A stretch of 64,000 nt of DNA, taken from Paraburkholderia tropica (GTDB lineage: Bacteria; Pseudomonadota; Gammaproteobacteria; Burkholderiales; Burkholderiaceae). This document shows, in pieces, positions 32,267 to 41,255 of this stretch. Numbering within the stretch: the first letter of the stretch is position 1; each line of letters starts with the position of its first letter. Position numbers and translations under genes: made by a program. The stretch covers positions 62,001 to 126,000 of the forward strand of contig NZ_CAJZAR010000039.1 of the NCBI RefSeq assembly GCF_914484835.1, given 5' to 3'. The notes beneath the pieces are model-generated. The model made no database searches and was not told where the DNA came from. It saw only the letters and a list, made by a program, of their open reading frames with translations.

Positions 32267-33637
32267 ATGCCTCAATCGATCATCACGGACCGCGCGTCCG
32301 AGCGTCCGCTCGCGCCCGCCGCCCACGCTTCGGGCGCGGCCAGCGCCAGCGACGACCTGCTGTTCCGCAAGGTCGCGTGGCGCGTCATCCCGTTTCTGTT
32401 CGTCTGCTATGTCGTGTCGTTTCTCGACCGCATCAACATCGGCTTCGCGCAGTTGCAGATGAAGCACGACCTCGGTTTCAGCGATGCGATGTACGGGCTC
32501 GGCGCGGCAATCTTCTATATCGGCTACGTGCTCTGCGAGGTGCCGAGCAACATGCTGCTCGCGCGGTTCGGCGCGCGCCGCACCTTCATGCGCATCATGC
32601 TGCTGTGGGGGATCGCCTCGACCTGCATGATGTTCGTGCACACGCCCACGCATTTCTACGCGCTGCGCTTTCTGCTCGGCGTGTTCGAGGCGGGCTTCTT
32701 TCCGGGCATCGTGCTCTATCTGACCTACTGGTTTGCGCCGCGCCGGCGGGCGGCCGTGTTCTCGATCTTCTTCGCGGGCGTCGCGGTGGCGGGCGTGCTG
32801 GGCGGGCTCGTCTCGGGCTGGATCATGCGCGACATGGGCGGCGTGCTCGGACTCGAAGGCTGGCGCTGGATGTTCGCCATCGAAGGGCTGCCCGCCGTGC
32901 TACTCGGTTTGCTGGCGGCGTTCTGGCTCGTCGACGGTCCCGAGCAGGCGCGCTGGCTCAGCGACGCGGAAAAGTCCCAACTGATCGCGCAACGCGATGA
33001 CGCGCACGCTGCATCGGCGCACGCGTCGCATTCCTCGCACGATTCGCGCTCGTTCGGGGCCGCGCTGCGCAATCCGCGCGTCTATCTGTTCGCGTTCATC
33101 TACTTCTCGCTGACCTGCGCGTCGCTGACGCTCAACTTCTGGATGCCGCTGATGATCCGCGACTTCGGCGTGCACGACGTGCTGGCGATCAGCCTCTACA
33201 CCGTGATTCCGAATGCGGTGGGCGCGGTGGGCCTGATGCTGATCGCACGGCGCTCGGACCGGCGCGGCGAGCGGCGCTGGCACTTCGCGGCCTGCACGGT
33301 CGGCGGCGGCCTCGCGCTCTCGCTGCTCACGCTGCATCTGGCGAGCTTCGCGGCGATGATGGCGATACTGTCGATCGCCGCCGTGCTGATCTTCGCCGCG
33401 CTGCCGATCTTCTGGTCCGTGCCGCCCGCGTATCTCTCGGGCAAGGCCGCGGCGGCGGGAATCGCGCTGATCAGCAGTATCGGCATTACGAGCGGCATCG
33501 TGAGCCCGTGGGCCATCGGCCTGATCAAGACGCACACGGGCAGCATGGACAACGCGCTCTACGTGCTGGCGGCGTTGCTCGTGACGAGCGGCGCGGCGCT
33601 GCTGATCGGCGTGCCCGCGCCGCGCAAGGCGCGTTGA
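32267..33637 (+). CDS. MFS transporter, anion:cation symporter (ACS) family
   Basis: About 456 residues from ATG 32267, with GGAGA at eight bases; an in-frame ATG at 32249 is less well placed. Twelve helices. ACS-type landmarks: VSFLDRINIGFAQLQMKHDLGFSDAMYGLGAAIFYIGYVLCEVPSNMLLARFGARR in the first 90 residues, and RFLLGVFEAGFFPGIVLYLTYW. Such carriers import tartrate, phthalate, glucarate or hydroxyphenylacetate-type anions with protons. There are no enzyme genes next to it, so the substrate is open. Confidence 0.87.
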   Translation: MPQSIITDRASERPLAPAAHASGAASASDDLLFRKVAWRVIPFLFVCYVVSFLDRINIGFAQLQMKHDLGFSDAMYGLGAAIFYIGYVLCEVPSNMLLARFGARRTFMRIMLLWGIASTCMMFVHTPTHFYALRFLLGVFEAGFFPGIVLYLTYWFAPRRRAAVFSIFFAGVAVAGVLGGLVSGWIMRDMGGVLGLEGWRWMFAIEGLPAVLLGLLAAFWLVDGPEQARWLSDAEKSQLIAQRDDAHAASAHASHSSHDSRSFGAALRNPRVYLFAFIYFSLTCASLTLNFWMPLMIRDFGVHDVLAISLYTVIPNAVGAVGLMLIARRSDRRGERRWHFAACTVGGGLALSLLTLHLASFAAMMAILSIAAVLIFAALPIFWSVPPAYLSGKAAAAGIALISSIGITSGIVSPWAIGLIKTHTGSMDNALYVLAALLVTSGAALLIGVPAPRKAR

Positions 33638-33673
33638 GCGGCGGCGGCCGGCACGCGTTCAGCCGTCGCGCAG

Positions 33674-34051
33674 TCAGTCCAGCTGCTCGATTGCGTCCAC
33701 GCGGTCGGGATAGAACGCCAGAAGGTTTCTGATGGGCTCGACGGCCGCGTGCGGATGCTCGTAGGTCCAGACCGCGTTCGCCGAGCGCTCGCCGCCCGGC
33801 ACGATCGAGTAGTACGCGCAGTCGCCCTTGTACGGGCACCAGGTGCTGTGATCGGTGCGCGCGAGCAGCGACATGTCGGTGTCCTCGCGCGGCACGTAGA
33901 GCACCGGCGGGTAGTTCGCTTCGCGCAGCGTGAGCGCGTGGCGCGTGTCGACGAGGGTGTGTCCCGCGATCTTCACGACCACGCGTTTCGACGTGGGCTC
34001 GATTGTGATCGGATGATCCGGCCCGGGGATTTTCACGGTTTTCGTTGGCAT
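33674..34051 (-). CDS. DUF427 domain protein
   Basis: A 125-residue protein from ATG 34051. The DUF427 pattern is clear: RVVVKIAGHTLVDTRHALTLREANYPPVLYVPREDTDMSLL, TWCPYKGDCAYYSIV and VWTYEHP. This small family of beta-rich proteins has no known function. It converges with the MFS gene (36 bases apart) and is followed 173 bases upstream by the MetQ-type gene on the same strand. Confidence 0.85.
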   Translation of the reverse strand: MPTKTVKIPGPDHPITIEPTSKRVVVKIAGHTLVDTRHALTLREANYPPVLYVPREDTDMSLLARTDHSTWCPYKGDCAYYSIVPGGERSANAVWTYEHPHAAVEPIRNLLAFYPDRVDAIEQLD

Positions 34052-34224
34052 GACGCGGCTCCTTGCGGTCGGCATTCGGCGCACGGCCGTGGCGGTTGCC
34101 GCGTGCTGCGCTCGCTCGACAGTGTAGGGCGAAGCCGCAAATGCCGCTCGCGCCGCGCCGCGCTGCAAGGTCAGGCGGCAGGGCGCCGCCTGGTCATGAC
34201 AGATTGATGACTGCCGGTGAGAAT

Positions 34225-35061
34225 TTACTGCTGCGGCGCGCCGTTCCAGGCGGGCAGCGTCACGCCGTGATAGACGGCGAGAATCTTCGCCGCCACGTTC
34301 GGCTGCTGGTAGCTGGCGACGAGCGTCTTCACCCACGGCGCGTTCGCGTCCTTCTCATTCACGGCGATGAAGTTGCGGTACGGGCTGCCATCGACCTTTT
34401 CCTGCGCGATGCGCTCTTGCGGAATGCGGATGCCGGCCTTGATCGCCCAGTCGGTATTGACCACGGCGGCATCGAGGTCGCCGATCGCGCGTCCGACGAT
34501 TCCCGCATCGAGTTCCTTGATCTTGATTTGCTTCGGATTGCTTGCGATATCGCGTGCCGTGGGCAGCAGGCCGACGTCGCTACGCAGCTTGATGAGCCCC
34601 TGGCCCTGCAACAGCAGCAGCGCGCGGCCTTCGTTGCTCGGATCGTTCGGCACGCCGATGGTCGCGCCCTGCGGCAGCGCCGCGACCGACGGATACTTGC
34701 GCGAGTAGAGCCCGATCGGCTGCACATAGGTGAAGCCCACCGGCACGATGGTGTAGTGGCGCGCCGCCACCTGGGCGTCGAGATAAGGCTTGTGCTGGAA
34801 CGAATTGGCGTCGAGATCGTGCTCGGACAGCGCCTCGTTGGGCTGCGTGTAATCGGAGAACGTCGTCACCTTGATGTCGAGGCCGTGTTGCGCGGCGTTC
34901 GCGGCCACCACGCGCCAGACGTCCTCGTCCTCGCCGGACATGATGCCCACGCGCAGCGTCTGCGCGGCCTGCGCCGCCGAGGCGAGCGGCCCGAACAGAC
35001 CGGCGACGAGCGTGAGCGAGGCGAGTCCCGCGGCGATCAGGGTTCTTTTGTTCTTGTTCAT
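34225..35061 (-). CDS. MetQ/NlpA-type ABC substrate-binding protein (orphan)
   Basis: A 278-residue periplasmic protein. A signal peptide is clear (MNKNKRTLIAAGLASLTLVAG, cleavage near AQA-A at 30-33); no lipobox cysteine is visible. The mature part follows NlpA: LRVGIMSGEDEDVWRVVAANAAQHGLDIKVTTF, SEHDLDANSFQHKPYLD, GATIGVPNDPSNEGRALLLLQ, VVNTDWAIKAG. Such proteins bind methionine or related sulfur compounds. No MetN or MetI gene is adjacent. The neighbours, an MFS carrier and a two-component-type flavin monooxygenase, hint at sulfur-source use. Confidence 0.87.
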   Translation of the reverse strand: MNKNKRTLIAAGLASLTLVAGLFGPLASAAQAAQTLRVGIMSGEDEDVWRVVAANAAQHGLDIKVTTFSDYTQPNEALSEHDLDANSFQHKPYLDAQVAARHYTIVPVGFTYVQPIGLYSRKYPSVAALPQGATIGVPNDPSNEGRALLLLQGQGLIKLRSDVGLLPTARDIASNPKQIKIKELDAGIVGRAIGDLDAAVVNTDWAIKAGIRIPQERIAQEKVDGSPYRNFIAVNEKDANAPWVKTLVASYQQPNVAAKILAVYHGVTLPAWNGAPQQ

Positions 35062-35142
35062 AGTGAGGGCGCCCGTGGCGGAGTGAAAGATGGGGCGATG
35101 CTAGGACGCGGGCGGGCCGCGCCCAACCAATTTCGCACACGT

Positions 35143-35169
35143 TGCTTATCGCACGCAGGCTGATAAGCA
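35143..35169. promoter_or_regulatory. Inverted repeat between MetQ-type and MFS genes
   Basis: TGCTTATC (35143-35150) and GATAAGCA (35162-35169), perfect eight-base arms with an 11-base spacer; a third partial copy GTGCTTAT is at 35181-35188. It lies in the 291-base divergent region and is a candidate operator controlling both arms. The regulator is unknown. Confidence 0.55.
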
Positions 35170-35352
35170 CATCGCGGCGCGTGCTTATGGCTGGACCGAC
35201 TGGCGTATCTGGGGCGCGATGCGGCCAGCACACGGAACGCGCCGAATGCGCGCAATGCACGTCTCGCGCGAAGCATATGCGTATTCGTCGTTTTGCGGCG
35301 GACCGGGCGATGACTACGATGCACCGATCGTCACTCCGCACGGATTCCGCTC

Positions 35353-36900
35353 ATGTCGACTCTCGCCGTTCCCGCGCACGCCGATCCTGCCGATCGCCTC
35401 GATGCGCGCACCGACGCCGCCGCGCCGCCCACGCGGCCCGTCATCCGCTCGGCGCAGGACGTCGCGCGCATCGTCAACGAAGGGGCGCAGACGGGCAGCA
35501 AGGCGCGCGTGGTGATCGCCATCGCGCTCGGCGGCGTGTTTCTCGACGCCTACGATCTCACCTCGCTCGCCTATGGCGTGAAGGACATCGCGCGCGAATT
35601 CGCGCTCTCGCCGGTGCAGGTGGGTTTCGTCTCCGCCGCGATCACGTTCGGCGCGATTCTGGGCGCGCTGTTCGGCGGCTATCTGACCGACCGCATCGGG
35701 CGCTATCGCGTCTTCATGGCCGACATGCTGTTCTTCGTGGTCGCCGCCATCGCGGCCGGGCTCGCGCCCAACGCGTGGGTGCTCGGCGGCGCGCGCTTTC
35801 TGATGGGCTTCGGCGTGGGGCTCGATCTGCCCGTGGCGATGGCCTTTCTCGCCGAATTCTCGCGCGTGGCCGGACGCGGCAACAAGGCCGCGAGCGTGGC
35901 CGCCTGGTGCCCCGCGTGGTACGCGGCCACGAGCACCTGCTATCTGCTGATTCTCGCGCTCTACGCGATTTTGCCCGCGCATCACGCGGACTGGCTCTGG
36001 CGTTTGACGCTCGCGTTCGGCGCGGTGCCGGCGCTGTTGATCATCGCGGTGCGCAGCCGGTATATCAGCGAGTCGCCGGTCTGGGCCGCGAATCAGGGCG
36101 ATCTCGAAGGCGCGGCGCGCATTCTCAAACGCTCGTGGGGCGTCGACGCCGTGGTCGAGCGCGACGACAGCACCACCGCGCAGCAACACACGCCGCGCGC
36201 CGCGTCGTGGCGCAATTACGGCGTGCTGTTCAACGCCACCTACCGTCGCCGCACGATACTCGCGGCGACCATCGGCGCGGCTTCGTCGTTCGGCTATAAC
36301 GCGATCATTTTCGGCTTGCCGGTCATCATCGCGAGTTTTCTGAAGCAGGGGCCGCTCACGACCATCGTCGCTTCGCTGCTGCTCAATCTGCTGTTCGCTT
36401 TTGTCGGCGGCCTGATTGGCGTGCGCACCGCGCCCACCGTCGGCGCCTGGAAGATGACGGTGGCGGGGCACGCGCTGCAAGTCACCGCGCTGATCGGGCT
36501 GGCGTTGATCGGCCATCCGTCGAGCGGCGTGTTCGTCGCGCTCGCGATTCTGCTGCTGGGCGCGTATCTGTTCGGGCAGGGCTTCGGCCCCGGCTCGCAT
36601 TCGATGACGTATGCGTCGCTCAGTTATCCGACTTCGCTGCGCGGCATCGGCGTGGGCTTCAATCAGACGCTCGTGCGTTCGTCGTCGACGATTTCGCTGT
36701 TTCTGTTTCCGGTGCTGGCGGCGGCGCTCGGCACGAAAGTGTTCTGGGTGATCGCGGTCGCGCCGCTGACCTCGCTGCTCGTGCTGCTCGCGATTCGCTG
36801 GGAACCGTCGGGCTACGACATCGACGGCGAGGATTACGCGCCGCCAGCGAGCGAGGCCGCGCGACGCGCCGACGATTGCCCCGCGTGCCTGCGCGGTTGA
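35353..36900 (+). CDS. MFS transporter (sugar/metabolite porter type)
   Basis: A 515-residue carrier with a cytoplasmic N-terminal extension of about 55 residues and a C-terminal tail rich in acidic residues and cysteine. It has twelve helices. Marker sequences are GGVFLDAYDLTSLAYGVKDIAREF in helix 1, GGYLTDRIGRYRVFMADML between helices 2 and 3, RFLMGFGVGLDLPVAMAFLAEFSR in helix 4, and VRSRYISESPVWAANQGDLEGAARIL in the central loop, as in the SP/AAHS-like group. It is divergent from the orphan MetQ-type gene and 206 bases before an LLM monooxygenase gene. It may carry the monooxygenase's substrate. Confidence 0.84.
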   Translation: MSTLAVPAHADPADRLDARTDAAAPPTRPVIRSAQDVARIVNEGAQTGSKARVVIAIALGGVFLDAYDLTSLAYGVKDIAREFALSPVQVGFVSAAITFGAILGALFGGYLTDRIGRYRVFMADMLFFVVAAIAAGLAPNAWVLGGARFLMGFGVGLDLPVAMAFLAEFSRVAGRGNKAASVAAWCPAWYAATSTCYLLILALYAILPAHHADWLWRLTLAFGAVPALLIIAVRSRYISESPVWAANQGDLEGAARILKRSWGVDAVVERDDSTTAQQHTPRAASWRNYGVLFNATYRRRTILAATIGAASSFGYNAIIFGLPVIIASFLKQGPLTTIVASLLLNLLFAFVGGLIGVRTAPTVGAWKMTVAGHALQVTALIGLALIGHPSSGVFVALAILLLGAYLFGQGFGPGSHSMTYASLSYPTSLRGIGVGFNQTLVRSSSTISLFLFPVLAAALGTKVFWVIAVAPLTSLLVLLAIRWEPSGYDIDGEDYAPPASEAARRADDCPACLRG

Positions 36901-36940
36901 GCGGTTGAGCGGTTGAGTGGTTGAGCGGCTGAGCGGCTGA
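36893..36940 (+). repeat. Six 8-base tandem repeats (GCGGTTGA)
   Basis: Copies 1-3 are GCGGTTGA, copy 4 GTGGTTGA, copies 5-6 GCGGCTGA. The first copy contains the stop codon of the MFS gene; the rest lie just after it. A change in copy number would not change that protein, so a phase-variation role is unlikely. Confidence 0.75.
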
Positions 36941-37106
36941 GCATGGCGGCACGCATCGGTGTGCTTGCTCCATAGCCGAAAACCTCATATGCAATCGCGG
37001 ATTTTCTAGTAGGGGATTGCCGCAGGGGCTGTTCAAATGACCGCAGGACTCGCCCGCCGCGATGCGCGGGCGAGGCGCTCACCGGTCCATTCGAAGCCAT
37101 CCTGTC

Positions 37107-38483
37107 ATGCCGAAGACGAAGCAACCGATTCTGCTCAACGCGTTCAACATGAATTGCGTGGGCCATATCAATCACGGCCTGTGGACGCATCCGCGCGACC
37201 GCTCGGCCGATTATCGCCAACTCGCCTATTGGACCGATCTCGCGCGTACGCTCGAACGCGGCCTGTTCGACGGGCTGTTTCTCGCCGATATCGTCGGCGT
37301 CTACGACGTCTATCAGCGCAATGTCGATGTCACGCTGCGCGAGTCGATTCAGTTGCCCGTGAACGATCCCACGCTGCTCGTGCCCGCGATGGCGGCGGCT
37401 ACGCAGCATCTGAGCTTCGGCGTGACGGTGAATCTCACTTACGAAGCGCCGTATCTGCTCGCGCGGCGCTTTTCCACGCTCGATCATCTGACGCAGGGGC
37501 GCATCGGCTGGAATATCGTCACCGGCTATCTGGACAGCGCGGCGCGCGCCATGGGCGTGCGCGAACAGCTGCCGCACGACGAGCGTTACGAGCGCGCCGA
37601 CGAATACCTGGAAGTCCTGTATAAATTGTGGGAAGGCAGCTGGGAAGCGGACGCGGTGCGGCGCGACAAGGCCGGGCGCGTTTACGCCGATCCGGCGAAG
37701 GTGCATCGCGTGCAGCATAAGGGGCGTTATTACGACGTCGACGGCTACCATCTCGCGGAGCCGTCGCCGCAACGCACGCCGGTGCTGTTTCAGGCGGGCA
37801 GTTCGGGACGCGGCCAGCGCTTCGCTGCGCGTCACGCCGAGTGCGTGTTCATTTCGCCGCCCAATCGCGCGGTCGGACGCGAAACGGTACGTGCCTTGCG
37901 CGAGCAGCTCGTGCGCGCGGGGCGCCGTCCCGACGACGTGAAGGTGTTCGTCGGCGCGGCGGTCGTGCCGGGCGCGACGGAGCGCGAGGCGCGCGAAAAG
38001 TACGCGGACTATCGCCAGTACGCGAGCCGCGAGGCGGGGCTCGCGCACTTCGCGGCGAGCACGGGCATCGACTACGCGCAATACGATCTCGACGCGCCGG
38101 TCGACTACACGCCGGGCAACGCCATCGAATCGGCCACGCGCACGGCGCAGCAGCACGGCTGGACGCGCCGCTCGCTGCTGGAGATGTTCGAACTGGGCGG
38201 ACGCTATCCGGCCATCGTCGGCAGCGCGTCGCAGGTGGCCGACGAGTTGCAGGCGTGGGTCGAGGAGGCGGGCGTGGACGGCTTCAATCTGAGCCGCACC
38301 GTGGTGCCCGAGAGCTACGAGGATTTCGTCGATCTGATCGTGCCCGAGTTGCAGAATCGCGGGCTGTATAAGACCGCCTACGAACCCGGCTCGCTGCGCC
38401 ACAAGCTGTTCGGCGAGGGCGACACGCTGCCCGAGCGCCATACCGGCGCGGGTTTCCGGCACAAGGAGACGGCGTCCATTTGA
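37107..38483 (+). CDS. FMN-dependent monooxygenase, NtaA/DmoA (bacterial luciferase-like) family
   Basis: About 458 residues from ATG 37107. It has the pattern of the NtaA/SnaA/DmoA group: ILLNAFNMNCVGHINHGLWTHPRDRS, FLADIVGVYDVYQRNVDVTLRESIQLPVNDP, GWNIVTGYLDSAARAMG and PSPQRTPVLFQAGSSGRGQRFAARHAECVFI. The luciferase-like barrel uses reduced FMN from a separate reductase to split C-S or C-N bonds, as in dimethyl sulfide or nitrilotriacetate use. No reductase gene is adjacent. With the MetQ-type protein and MFS carrier this suggests an organosulfur or aminopolycarboxylate source. Confidence 0.86.
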   Translation: MPKTKQPILLNAFNMNCVGHINHGLWTHPRDRSADYRQLAYWTDLARTLERGLFDGLFLADIVGVYDVYQRNVDVTLRESIQLPVNDPTLLVPAMAAATQHLSFGVTVNLTYEAPYLLARRFSTLDHLTQGRIGWNIVTGYLDSAARAMGVREQLPHDERYERADEYLEVLYKLWEGSWEADAVRRDKAGRVYADPAKVHRVQHKGRYYDVDGYHLAEPSPQRTPVLFQAGSSGRGQRFAARHAECVFISPPNRAVGRETVRALREQLVRAGRRPDDVKVFVGAAVVPGATEREAREKYADYRQYASREAGLAHFAASTGIDYAQYDLDAPVDYTPGNAIESATRTAQQHGWTRRSLLEMFELGGRYPAIVGSASQVADELQAWVEEAGVDGFNLSRTVVPESYEDFVDLIVPELQNRGLYKTAYEPGSLRHKLFGEGDTLPERHTGAGFRHKETASI

Positions 38484-38509
38484 GTTGGGCGGGTGCGCGG
38501 TCGTGCTCA

Positions 38510-38580
38510 AAATATCGGTGACGGCGATATTTCCTGTTTATGCGTATAAGCGATATTTGTGATTTATGCCTCAGAGGCAT
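38510..38580 (+). promoter_or_regulatory. Operators before the hipBA-type pair
   Basis: AAATATCG (38510-38517) and CGATATTT (38525-38532) form an inverted repeat with a seven-base spacer; a third CGATATTT follows at 38551-38558. ATGCCTC-A-GAGGCAT is a perfect palindrome at 38566-38580. These are likely binding sites for the HipB-like repressor, as hip loci carry several inverted operators. The exact E. coli TATCC-N8-GGATA sequence is not seen. Confidence 0.55.
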
Positions 38581-38611
38581 ATACTCGCTTTATGCTTCAC
38601 AGGAATATCCC

Positions 38612-38875
38612 ATGAAGATCATCGTCAATACGCCGGCGGCGCTCGCCGAAATTCTGCTGTCGGCCAGAAAAGAGTACGGACTGACCCAGGCGCAGGCCGC
38701 GAGCGCGCTCGGCATCGGCCAGCCGCGCCTGTCGGCGCTCGAAACCACCGGCACGGCCAGCATCTCGCTGGCGCAGATGCTCGCGCTGCTTTCGCTCTAC
38801 GGCCTCGAACTCTGCGTGCAGTCGCGCGACAACAGCGGGGTGCTGGAGGCGCGCGAAGACCGGCTGGAGTGGTAG
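38612..38875 (+). CDS. hipB: HipB-like XRE antitoxin/repressor
   Basis: An 87-residue protein from ATG 38612, preceded by CAGGAA. The XRE helix-turn-helix (about 15-70) has LLSARKEYGLTQAQAASALGIGQPRLSALETTGTASISLAQMLALLSLYGLEL, which fits HipB. It is followed three bases later by the kinase gene, the usual antitoxin-first order. It should bind the kinase, cap it, and repress the operon through the palindromes upstream. Confidence 0.87.
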   Translation: MKIIVNTPAALAEILLSARKEYGLTQAQAASALGIGQPRLSALETTGTASISLAQMLALLSLYGLELCVQSRDNSGVLEAREDRLEW

Positions 38876-38878
38876 CGC

Positions 38879-40213
38879 ATGGGCCGCAAATCGCATTCAC
38901 GCAGCCTGTCGATCTGGGCCAACGGCGAGCGCGTCGGCACCTGGACGCTCGGCGTCACGGGCGAAGCCGAACTGCGCTACGACGCCGCCTGGAAGGTCTC
39001 GGAGGCCGGTCGGCCGCTCTCGCTGTCGCTGCCGTTCGGTATCGGCGAGCGGCCGCTGCGCGGCGAGCGCGTCCATCATTACTTCGACAATCTGCTGCCC
39101 GACAGCCTGCCGATCCGCCGCCGCATCGCCGCGCGCTTTCGCACCGGCTCGGTCGACGCATTCGATCTGCTCAAGGCGATCGGGCGCGATTGCGTGGGCG
39201 CCGTGCAATTGCTCGACGAGGACGAAACGCCCGTGCCGCCGGGGCGTATCGAAGGCACGCCGCTCGACGAGTCCGACATCGAACGGCTGCTGCTCGAAGC
39301 CTCGGGCGCGCTGCCCGCGCGTGCCGACGATGACGGCGATAACGACGAGCCGCTGCGCATCTCGCTTGCGGGCGCGCAGGAAAAGACCGCGCTGCTCCAT
39401 CACGAAGGCCGCTGGCTGCTGCCGCACGGCGCCACGCCCACCACGCACATCCTCAAGCTGCCGCTCGGCCTGATCGGCCATCGCAAGGTCGATTTCAATA
39501 CCTCGGTGGAGAACGAGTGGCTGTGTCTCGCGCTGCTCGCGGCGTATGGGCTGCCGGCCTCGTCGGCGCGCATCGTCACGTTCGGCGCGCAGAAGGTGCT
39601 CGCGGTCGAGCGCTTCGACCGCGCCGTGTCGCGCACGGGCGCGCTGTTGCGCCTGCCGCAGGAAGACTTCTGCCAGGCGCTCGGCGTCGCGCCGCATCTC
39701 AAGTACGAAGCCGAAGGCGGTCCCGGCGTGCGCGAGATCGCCGATCTGCTGCGCCAGTCCCAGCAGGCGCGCGCGGATATCGAAACCTTTCTCGCCGCGC
39801 AAATCGTCTACTGGATGATGGCCGCGCCCGACGGCCACGCGAAGAATTTCAGCCTGCGCCTGCTGCCGGGCGGCCGTTTTCAGCTCGCGCCGCTTTATGA
39901 CGTGATGTCGATCTGGCCCGTGGCCGGTGACGGCGGCAATCAGTGGTCGTGGCACAAGGCGTCGCTGGCGATGGCGGTGTGGGGCAAGAGCCGTCACTAC
40001 CGCATGCGCGACGTGAAGCGCGCGCATTTCAACGCCACGGCGCAGCTTTGTCATTATGGTTCGGATGCCGAATCGATTATCGAGCGTCTGATCGAGCGCA
40101 CGCCCGCAGCGATCGAAACCGTGAGCGCCGCGCTGCCCGCGGGCTTTCCCGAGCGCGTCGCCACGAAACTGTTCGACGGCCTGCGTTTTTCCGCGCAACG
40201 GCTTGCGCAATGA
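38879..40213 (+). CDS. hipA: HipA-type serine/threonine-protein kinase toxin
   Basis: A 444-residue full-length HipA, closely similar in layout to the E. coli protein (440 residues). Landmarks: RPLSLSLP and YFDNLLPDS in the N-terminal domain; RISLAGAQEKTALL with Ser162 at the place of the regulatory autophosphorylated serine; the ATP-site lysine in HILKLPLG (Lys193); the catalytic Asp318 in PDGHAKNF with Asn323; and metal-binding Asp341 in LYDVMS. All key residues are intact, so the kinase should be active. HipA of E. coli phosphorylates glutamyl-tRNA synthetase and causes persistence. Confidence 0.92.
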   Translation: MGRKSHSRSLSIWANGERVGTWTLGVTGEAELRYDAAWKVSEAGRPLSLSLPFGIGERPLRGERVHHYFDNLLPDSLPIRRRIAARFRTGSVDAFDLLKAIGRDCVGAVQLLDEDETPVPPGRIEGTPLDESDIERLLLEASGALPARADDDGDNDEPLRISLAGAQEKTALLHHEGRWLLPHGATPTTHILKLPLGLIGHRKVDFNTSVENEWLCLALLAAYGLPASSARIVTFGAQKVLAVERFDRAVSRTGALLRLPQEDFCQALGVAPHLKYEAEGGPGVREIADLLRQSQQARADIETFLAAQIVYWMMAAPDGHAKNFSLRLLPGGRFQLAPLYDVMSIWPVAGDGGNQWSWHKASLAMAVWGKSRHYRMRDVKRAHFNATAQLCHYGSDAESIIERLIERTPAAIETVSAALPAGFPERVATKLFDGLRFSAQRLAQ

Positions 40214-40242
40214 TTCACTGATTCACAGAATCGCCCGCACGC

Positions 40243-41160
40243 TCAACGCGCCGCCGGCGCCACGTGCTCCATTTTCGCTTCGCCGTAGAGCACGTAGATC
40301 AGTTCGAGCATGCGGCGAATATCCTCCGATTCGTCGAGCATGCGCATGCTCATGATGACGGGCGAAACGAGCTGCTTGTCGTCGAGATCCTTGTACGAGA
40401 CGTCGTCGCGCTTGAGTCCATAGACGCTGCTCGGCACGATCGAAATGCCTTCGCCCGCCGCCACGAGCCCTAGTGCGATCTGCAGTTCGCGCGCTTCGTA
40501 AATGCGCATCGGTTCGAGCCCGCGATCGTGAAAACCCGCGAGCACCTGATCGGCGTAACTCGGACGCGGCTGCTTGGGAAAGATGATGATGGTCTCGTTG
40601 AGCAGGTCGTGCAGCGAGAGTTCCGGCTTCGCGTCGATCAGCGGATGCCCGAGCGGCAGCGCGACGATCATGCGCTCCTCGCGCAGCACCACGCGGCGAA
40701 TGCTCGGATCTTCGAGCCGGATGCGCCCGAACCCCACATCGATACGGCCTTCCTTGAGCGCCTTGATCTGATCCATCGTGGACATTTCCACGAGGCTCAG
40801 TTCGACCGCGCCATTCTCCTGGCGAAAGCGCCGGATGATCTTCGGCAGCATGCCGTACAGCGTCGAGCCGACGAAACCCACCGTGAGCCCGCGCTCGATC
40901 TTGCCGACGCGCCGCGTCATCGATTCGAGTTCGGTGGTTTGCGCGAGCAGCTGCACCGCGTGCTGATAGAAGAAGCGCCCGGTGTCGGTGAGCTTGAGCG
41001 GTCGCGAGTCGCGCTCGAACAGTTGCACGCCGAGCAGTTCTTCAAGCTGCTGGATCTGCCGCGACAGCGGCGGTTGCGCGATATGCAGCCGCTGCGCGGC
41101 GCGCGTGAAATTGCGCTCCTCGGCCACGGCCACGAAGTAGCGCAGATGTCTCAGTTCCAT
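40243..41160 (-). CDS. catR: LysR-family activator of the catechol/benzoate genes, CatR/BenM-like
   Basis: About 305 residues from ATG 41160, the length of CatM and BenM; an upstream ATG at 41193 is possible. The helix-turn-helix opens MELRHLRYFVAVAEERNFTRAAQRLHIAQPPLSRQIQQLEELLGVQLFERDSRPLKLT, characteristic of CatR/BenM. The effector domain includes VGFVGSTLYGMLPKIIRRFR and KEGRIDVGFGRI. It should respond to cis,cis-muconate or benzoate and activate the divergent catB gene. A BenM-type ATAC-N7-GTAT site lies in the intergenic region. Confidence 0.88.
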   Translation of the reverse strand: MELRHLRYFVAVAEERNFTRAAQRLHIAQPPLSRQIQQLEELLGVQLFERDSRPLKLTDTGRFFYQHAVQLLAQTTELESMTRRVGKIERGLTVGFVGSTLYGMLPKIIRRFRQENGAVELSLVEMSTMDQIKALKEGRIDVGFGRIRLEDPSIRRVVLREERMIVALPLGHPLIDAKPELSLHDLLNETIIIFPKQPRPSYADQVLAGFHDRGLEPMRIYEARELQIALGLVAAGEGISIVPSSVYGLKRDDVSYKDLDDKQLVSPVIMSMRMLDESEDIRRMLELIYVLYGEAKMEHVAPAAR

Positions 41161-41255
41161 ATTGCCCGCCTGCCTGATTTGCTCGCCCGCCATACCTCGC
41201 GAGCATGAATTTACCTGTCATATACGGGTTTTCCCTCGTATTTGCGATAACTACT

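Noticed and set aside
36893..36940. Phase-variable control of the MFS protein by the 8-base repeats
   Set aside because: The stop codon is in the first unit, so copy-number changes fall after translation ends.
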